Assembly: GCA_947632175.1 (NCBI GenBank)
Contig: CANROC010000007.1
Location: 62,001-126,000, forward strand
From: an uncultured Oscillospiraceae bacterium
GTDB taxonomy: Bacteria; Bacillota; Clostridia; Oscillospirales; Oscillospiraceae
Direction of reading: 5' to 3'
DNA: 64,000 nucleotides
The position numbers were made by a program, and so were the translations under genes. The notes under the pieces are model-generated. The model was not told the DNA's origin, did no database searches, and saw nothing but the letters and a program-made list of their open reading frames with translations. Below are positions 59,741 to 64,000 of this stretch, in pieces. How positions within the stretch are numbered: the stretch's first letter is position 1; every line of letters starts with the position of its first letter.

Positions 59741-60435
59741 GCCGCTGGTTTCCATATCTCAACCACGTTCTTTCCGTTCGCCTGATATTCCTTCCGAATG
59801 ATCTCAAGAACTGTATCCCAATCGCTCTCATTCTTTGAGCATCCGATACCGTACGGAATTCTGATAACCTTGCCTTCGTTGTTCTTGAAGAGTTCCCTAA
59901 ATGTAACCTTCATAACATCAAAGTCCGTTCCGCCCGGCTCTCTGCTCCATTTGTACTGATTGAACAGCGATGCGACCTGCGTCTTGCCATCTATATTGGA
60001 GTACAGGACATCTCCCATAAGCCCGCTCGAAAACCGCTTTGCTCTGCAGTGCTCAAAGTACTCGGTGTAAACCGCAGGATACCTTTCTCGAATCTTTCCT
60101 GCTGTTCCTGGATTGATCTTGCCTTTGCAGTTGACTTGGCAACAAACAATCACGTCCGGTCCACTCTCATTTGCTTTGCTCAAGATGTCTCCATCTCTCC
60201 ACAAAACATCTTTCTTGAACTCGTGCTTGTTGACTGTCTTGGCTTCAGTCTTCATCCATGTCTGCCATGCATCAAACATAACTCCGCTGCTTGAAATCCA
60301 CGTCATGTCAGCTTTGTCTTTCTCACAACGCAGAATCCATCCGTCGTCTCGAAGCTTGTACACATACTTGCCGGCTTCTACTGTTTCGCCAGCGGCATCA
60401 ATGATCTCCTGAACAAGACCTTCTCTTTTCTTCAT
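59737..60435 (-). CDS. Macro-domain protein
   Basis: 232 residues. ATG 60435 follows GGAGGG. Residues about 1-80 form an N-terminal domain (YVYKLRDDGWILRCEK, SSSGVMFDAWQTW). Residues about 85-232 resemble a macro domain: DVIVCCQVNCKGKINPGTAGKI, GDVLYSNIDGKTQVASLFNQYKW, and VIRIPYGIGCSKNESDWDTVLEII. Macro domains bind or remove ADP-ribose. In a phage it may counter ADP-ribosylation-based defence or process NAD products. It is coupled to the Dcm gene. Confidence 0.75.
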   Translation of the reverse strand: MKKREGLVQEIIDAAGETVEAGKYVYKLRDDGWILRCEKDKADMTWISSSGVMFDAWQTWMKTEAKTVNKHEFKKDVLWRDGDILSKANESGPDVIVCCQVNCKGKINPGTAGKIRERYPAVYTEYFEHCRAKRFSSGLMGDVLYSNIDGKTQVASLFNQYKWSREPGGTDFDVMKVTFRELFKNNEGKVIRIPYGIGCSKNESDWDTVLEIIRKEYQANGKNVVEIWKPAA

Positions 60436-60448
60436 GGCACCCTCCGTA

Positions 60449-60766
60449 TCATTCGTCTGCCTCAAAAGGCGTGATGCTCAGCACATGCTTTGCGTTGTGC
60501 AAAGCCCCGTTTGTATCACACACATTCTGTTTATAAGTACAGCAAACAACATCGCCGAACATATCTTCATACGACTCAAAATCATTTATGGCTTCGTAAT
60601 TGATAATGTCTCCGTGATATAAAATGAAATTCATAAACGATTTTGCTTTGTCTGACGTCAAAAACACGCGAGTATCTCTTGCCACAATTGACACGACTGG
60701 CCCTTCAGGAATTGGGTCGATTTCCGGATAAACCACATGGTTGAAGATGTAGACTGTCTTCTTCAT
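60449..60766 (-). CDS. Unknown small protein
   Basis: 105 residues. ATG 60766 follows GAAAGGA. KKTVYIFNHVVYPEIDPIPEGPVVSIVARDTRVFLTSDKAKSFM is beta-alpha-like; the end is acidic. No family recognised. Confidence 0.55.
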   Translation of the reverse strand: MKKTVYIFNHVVYPEIDPIPEGPVVSIVARDTRVFLTSDKAKSFMNFILYHGDIINYEAINDFESYEDMFGDVVCCTYKQNVCDTNGALHNAKHVLSITPFEADE

Positions 60767-60872
60767 TTTTCTGGTCCTTTCTTTGTGTTGTGTCATAAGG
60801 CTTTTGCTTGTACAGGTATCGCTTGAATGACTCTCGGAACTTTAGCTCGATATTGTTGATGCGATCTTCCAT
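60705..60872 (-). CDS. Doubtful small ORF
   Basis: 55 residues from ATG 60872 (MEDRINNIELKFRESFKRYLYKQK start). The first part looks like a helical protein, but it overlaps the next gene by 62 bases and the ribosome site is weak. Confidence 0.25.
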   Translation of the reverse strand: MEDRINNIELKFRESFKRYLYKQKPYDTTQRKDQKNEEDSLHLQPCGLSGNRPNS

Positions 60873-61063
60873 GCGAATCACCACCATACATTTGATTCCC
60901 CGGGGAAACCTACTCAAATTACCCTGTGAGCACTCCCGGAAGTGCTCTTTCTCCTTCATATAAAGCAAAATCTCATAAAATCCCGTATGCCTTGCGGCGC
61001 AAGGGATAGGGGAGAGTCCTATTTTCAAACATCGGGCAAAATATTCAAATCGGACCGACCAAA
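60873..61063 (-). other. Non-coding gap with hairpins
   Basis: Holds two inverted repeats: GAGCACT / AGTGCTC (about 60928-60948) and CCTTGC / GCAAGG (about 60990-61005). Neither has a clear T run on the minus strand. It may be an attenuator after the 61064 gene. Confidence 0.35.
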
Positions 61064-62134
61064 TTATTCTCTCCCGTTCCCCTGGTAAGCAGATTTTGTT
61101 TCCGGATTAATTGTCCTTCTTGATAATCCTGCGCAGCTGGCCTTTAGCGGCCTCTTTTTTTGCTGCTTCATCTTGTCTCTGAACTCAAGATACTGCCGAG
61201 TGTATTCATACGAAATCCCGAACACATTCTCTGCTGCGATACCAAGCTGTGGTTCATGCTTATGCAGTATCTCAAGTTCCTGCTCGAAGTTTTTTCCGAA
61301 CGGACATCCGACACATCCAGTCCGTTTCAATCCATATTCTGTATAGCAACGACTGTGAACAATCCCGTAGTGTTTGCAATACTCGTCCTTATCAGAATCT
61401 TCAAACCAAAATATCGGACGGAACATGTCGGTCCTTCCGTTCTCGCCAGATGAAAAACAATCTGTAAATGTGCCGGAACGGATTCCGCCCTCCGCCTTTC
61501 TAACGCCGGTGCAACCCATATCAAAATCTCTGCCCTTCTCAAATCGATGCGAAACCTTCTTCTTTGCGTACTCGCAACACATATCAGAAACCTTAAACTG
61601 TGGCGGATTCTGGATCATAAACTCCTTTAAGAACGGCGCACGGTCAATAAAATACAAATTCGATTTTCCTGTCCTCTTATTACACCACCATTCAAGCGCT
61701 GTCTTGCAGTGTGGATACTCTTCAATCAATTCTTCAAAAGGCTTATCTTCCCATTTAAAACCGTGTTTCTGGAGACGATAAATCATTTCAGATGCATGCT
61801 TGCCCCAGAATGGAATCCCGTATTCTCTGCATGAAGTTGGGATTGACTTCACGGCACGGACACGCTCGATATGAATTTTGTATTTTTCTTCAAGTTCGTC
61901 CAGGTGTTCAAGAGTGGCTTTGTACTCAAGACCAGTATTGAAAAACACGAATGTGGTCTTATCTCTTCCGCCGCATCTCAAAATCATATCCAGCATAACA
62001 TCGCTGTCCGCTCCTCCTGAGATTGAACACATCACATTATTGTGCTCACGCAAAACCTCATAGCACTTTTGCAACGCATTTTTGATAACAAAGTTATCTG
62101 GCGCGCTACTCAGGATCTCCTCAATATCTACCAA
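61064..62134 (-). CDS. Phosphoadenosine phosphosulfate reductase-family protein (DndC-like ATP pyrophosphatase)
   Basis: 356 residues from TTG 62134, nine bases after GGGAGG; no better start is seen. The PP-loop SISGGADSDVMLDMIL (about residues 38-53), FFNTGLEYKATLEHLDEL, then cysteines in DMCCEYAKKK and a C-terminal CVGCPFGKNFEQE. The PP-loop and cysteine placement match PAPS reductase/DndC-type enzymes, which activate a substrate with ATP and handle sulfur, often with an iron-sulfur cluster. With the cysteine desulfurase it could form a sulfur-transfer pair. Confidence 0.82.
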   Translation of the reverse strand: MVDIEEILSSAPDNFVIKNALQKCYEVLREHNNVMCSISGGADSDVMLDMILRCGGRDKTTFVFFNTGLEYKATLEHLDELEEKYKIHIERVRAVKSIPTSCREYGIPFWGKHASEMIYRLQKHGFKWEDKPFEELIEEYPHCKTALEWWCNKRTGKSNLYFIDRAPFLKEFMIQNPPQFKVSDMCCEYAKKKVSHRFEKGRDFDMGCTGVRKAEGGIRSGTFTDCFSSGENGRTDMFRPIFWFEDSDKDEYCKHYGIVHSRCYTEYGLKRTGCVGCPFGKNFEQELEILHKHEPQLGIAAENVFGISYEYTRQYLEFRDKMKQQKKRPLKASCAGLSRRTINPETKSAYQGNGRE

Positions 62135-62138
62135 GGCT

Positions 62139-62483
62139 CTATACCTCCCATTGGAATTCTGCGTTATCTTTCAGCACATCCTTATATTCATCATCCACTT
62201 TCGCAATGTAGAACAGGTTGTTCGTTATCACATCTTTCCCGTTGAAGTAGCGGATGTGATGAACTCGACCTTCAAAACCTAACCACTCTGGATGCCTCGG
62301 GCTCTCAACATTACCGCCGTCTTTGTACACAGTTCCTTTGATAATCGCGTAATCTTTCTTGTTCTCTATGATTTCCTGGAAAAATAGTTTGTGCGCGCAG
62401 CTGTCACTGCACGCACATCTCCCACCGTAATATCGAAAGCCATGTCCTCTAATCTCGTTACCACATACACTGCAGACATTCAT
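62139..62483 (-). CDS. Small zinc-binding protein
   Basis: 114 residues. ATG 62483; the ribosome site is weak. CSVCGNEIRG and CACSDSCAHK form a zinc site at the N-terminus, followed by DYAIIKGTVYKDGGNVESP and GFEGRVHHIRYFNGK, an OB- or SH3-like beta pattern. It overlaps the region just upstream of the PAPS-reductase-like gene and is co-transcribed. Confidence 0.6.
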   Translation of the reverse strand: MNVCSVCGNEIRGHGFRYYGGRCACSDSCAHKLFFQEIIENKKDYAIIKGTVYKDGGNVESPRHPEWLGFEGRVHHIRYFNGKDVITNNLFYIAKVDDEYKDVLKDNAEFQWEV

Positions 62484-62492
62484 GGCGATCAC

Positions 62493-62915
62493 TCATCCAA
62501 CACGAATAACTCCACCATTCTCAGTCCTGCTAAGAACAATGGAACCAAACTCAGAAAGCTCTGGATGTCTGTAGTTGCGAACATAAGCGACAGGAATCAT
62601 ATTTGCACAGTCAATGATGTCATCACACCACTCGTCTTTGTGTTCGCTGACATACAGATAAGAATCCAGCATGTTCCCGTCTTCCATTACATTCCTGATA
62701 ACCAAATAAACCAAAGCATTATACTGTTTCTCAAACTCTCGAACTGCTTCCTTATCATCTGTGTCCATCAGATACATTTTGCCAAACGGATGTTCGCACA
62801 GCTTTGGCTCAAGAGAAGACATAAAGTTGACAATCTCATCATCTTTAATCCTTAACACTCCAAGTCTTGAAACTGCCTGGTCTTTCTGCATTGCTTTCAA
62901 AAGAATGTCTTCCAT
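62493..62915 (-). CDS. Unknown acidic protein
   Basis: 140 residues, ATG 62915 after AGGAGG. ILLKAMQKDQAVSRLGVLRIKDDEIVNF, then MYLMDTDDKEAVREFEKQYNALVYLVIR. Soluble, mixed fold. No family recognised. Confidence 0.6.
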   Translation of the reverse strand: MEDILLKAMQKDQAVSRLGVLRIKDDEIVNFMSSLEPKLCEHPFGKMYLMDTDDKEAVREFEKQYNALVYLVIRNVMEDGNMLDSYLYVSEHKDEWCDDIIDCANMIPVAYVRNYRHPELSEFGSIVLSRTENGGVIRVG

Positions 62916-62926
62916 GATAAATCCTC

Positions 62927-63265
62927 CTAAGATTGATGTTCTGGATACGGACTCACATACGGCTTCATGCCACGCTTTTTCTTCTCATCAAGTATCATTT
63001 TGTGGAACTGTATCCACACAGGCTTGTCGATCTGCTCATCTCCGTACGCACCTTCGCCCCAGCTTCTCTGGTTCACAATTTCCCGGTCCAGCATATCAAG
63101 AAGATAATCAGTCGCCGTTGGAATCATAGAGGCGATAAAATCGACAACGACATGAGGCATATATGTCTGCCGCCCAATCGCATATCGCGTTGCGCACAGA
63201 AGAATCAGGTCGAAATCCTTCTGGTTTACCGCGATATTTACTTTCTTTTCATGGATATCCAGCAT
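62927..63265 (-). CDS. Unknown protein
   Basis: 112 residues, ATG 63265. KVNIAVNQKDFDLILLCATRYAIGRQTYMPHVVVDFIASMIP is helical, followed by GYGDEQIDKPVWIQFHKMI-like sequence. The pattern is seen in small phage proteins of unknown role. Tightly spaced with both neighbours. Confidence 0.6.
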   Translation of the reverse strand: MLDIHEKKVNIAVNQKDFDLILLCATRYAIGRQTYMPHVVVDFIASMIPTATDYLLDMLDREIVNQRSWGEGAYGDEQIDKPVWIQFHKMILDEKKKRGMKPYVSPYPEHQS

Positions 63266-63267
63266 AA

Positions 63268-63522
63268 TTACACCCTCTCACGAGATACACCAGTCTTATC
63301 TCTCTTGTTCCACGCTTCGATTGCGTCCTCTTTTGTCATGAAAATTCCGCCACGCATTGTCAGGAACCCAAAATACATGTTACAATTCCTGCAAACCACA
63401 ACATATTGTGGTATGTCATCCTCTCGAAAATCAAACATCCTGTTCTTTGGATTTCTCCTGGCTGTCGTGATTGTCGGTTCTTTTCCACAGAACGGGCACG
63501 GCTTGATTCTGATTTTCTCCAT
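63268..63522 (-). CDS. Lar-like restriction-alleviation family protein
   Basis: 84 residues. ATG 63522 follows GGAAG. The start KIRIKPCPFCGKEP, the second pair VCRNCNMYFG and the end TKEDAIEAWNKRDK are the Lar family hallmarks. The prototype modulates type I restriction; here the fold is a zinc ribbon and an anti-restriction role is inferred. Confidence 0.78.
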   Translation of the reverse strand: MEKIRIKPCPFCGKEPTITTARRNPKNRMFDFREDDIPQYVVVCRNCNMYFGFLTMRGGIFMTKEDAIEAWNKRDKTGVSRERV

Positions 63523-63553
63523 TTGGCATCTTCCTTTCAAAACGTTGTTCGTA

Positions 63554-64000
63554 TTAGACATGCTCATGCTCCTGACGGAACCAGTTCTTTTCGCTGTTGA
63601 GGACGGTGTAAAACTCGTGAGTGATGTCCCGCATTTCAACCTCGTACGTGCCAGCACGACCATGCCCAGGATACCCTTCCTCAGTGACCATCACACGCAC
63701 AGCGAACAGCTTACGATACCGATCTGTCATGTGGGAGTTTCCGAACGCATTACGGCTGGAGTTTGCATGAGACATCACGAAGTCAGAACCATCGACCCCG
63801 CTATCACGAAGTCCGAAAAGCATGATACTGTTATCGCCAGGCTTGGACTCTTTGATGACTCGCTTCAGAGTTTCCCAGTCATAGAACAAATCGGATGCGT
63901 AGTTCTCCACAAAACGTCCAACATTCTGGATGAGCGCAGTTCCAATGCTGGAGATGTTCAGCTCAGCGTCGCTTCCATACTCGGTTGCGATCTTCTTACC
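63554..64000 (-). CDS. Unknown protein, partial (N-terminus outside window)
   Basis: 148 codons are visible; the frame runs off the right edge without a stop, so the GTG at 63910 is probably internal. Sequence includes SSIGTALIQNVGRFVENYA, GDNSIMLFGLRDSGVDGSDFVMSHANSS and FAVRVMVTEEGYPG. No family recognised. Confidence 0.6.
   Translation of the reverse strand, partial: GKKIATEYGSDAELNISSIGTALIQNVGRFVENYASDLFYDWETLKRVIKESKPGDNSIMLFGLRDSGVDGSDFVMSHANSSRNAFGNSHMTDRYRKLFAVRVMVTEEGYPGHGRAGTYEVEMRDITHEFYTVLNSEKNWFRQEHEHV

Noticed and set aside
61064-62134. Complete Dnd phosphorothioation operon
   Set aside because: Only DndA-like and DndC-like proteins are visible; no DndB, DndD or DndE homologue was found in the window, so a full system is not claimed.
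1-64000. CRISPR arrays, tRNA or rRNA genes and insertion sequences
   Set aside because: I looked for regularly spaced repeats, tRNA T-arm and acceptor patterns and transposase motifs and saw none that hold up; a tRNAscan search would settle the tRNA question.

Overview
The window looks like part of a large temperate phage, or phage-plasmid, of an anaerobic Bacillota (Clostridia-type) host. It carries an oxygen-sensitive class III ribonucleotide reductase (nrdD/nrdG), a phage replisome, an endolysin with adjacent membrane proteins, an antirepressor, two phage-type integrases and a third recombinase-like protein. AGGAGG-type ribosome binding sites are strong throughout. No capsid, portal, terminase or tail gene is visible, so this is the non-structural part of the genome. 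I saw no tRNA, rRNA, CRISPR array or insertion sequence.

Layout. At 1-2.2 kb on the minus strand is an MmeI-type restriction-modification enzyme cut by the window edge. From 2.4 to 14.5 kb the plus strand holds a helicase-like protein with a degenerate partial paralogue, two related replication-type proteins, a small operon ending in a tyrosine recombinase, a GIY-YIG homing endonuclease, a modular endolysin split by a group I intron, and probable holin-type membrane proteins. At 14.5-16.5 kb lie a structured RNA candidate, a two-way terminator, a repeat-rich probable attachment region and an integrase with a consensus promoter. From 16.6 to 33.2 kb a tightly packed minus-strand series encodes small accessory proteins, many with zinc-ribbon cysteine pairs or a shared short motif, plus RNA ligase, dUTPase and NrdG. 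From 33.3 to 52.4 kb the minus strand carries nucleotide metabolism and replication: NrdD, deoxyribonucleotidase, PhoH, ClpP-like protease, dNMP kinase, a ThyX-like protein, a cell-wall hydrolase, DnaE polymerase, primase, DnaB helicase, a Cas4-like nuclease, an SSB-like protein, an ERF annealing protein and an HD hydrolase. From 52.6 to 64 kb come a recombinase-like protein, cysteine desulfurase, GP88 protein, a frameshifted Dam methylase, antirepressor, Dcm methylase, macro-domain protein, a PAPS-reductase/DndC-like protein and a Lar-like protein.

The most striking system is the intron load. I can reconstruct nrdD (33272-38969) as ten exons separated by nine group I introns; the exons join into one 732-residue reading frame. 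One exon is only four bases long, and the guide sequence of the following intron pairs with bases on both sides of the upstream splice junction, which predicts ordered splicing. Two further group I introns interrupt dnaB and the endolysin gene. Three introns carry HNH homing endonuclease genes (one frameshifted), and a free-standing GIY-YIG endonuclease abuts the intron-bearing lysin gene. Self-splicing therefore gates nucleotide supply, replication and lysis. Intron ends were inferred by eye from protein continuity, pairing of the guide sequence with the 5' exon, and the conserved U at the 5' junction and G at the 3' end.
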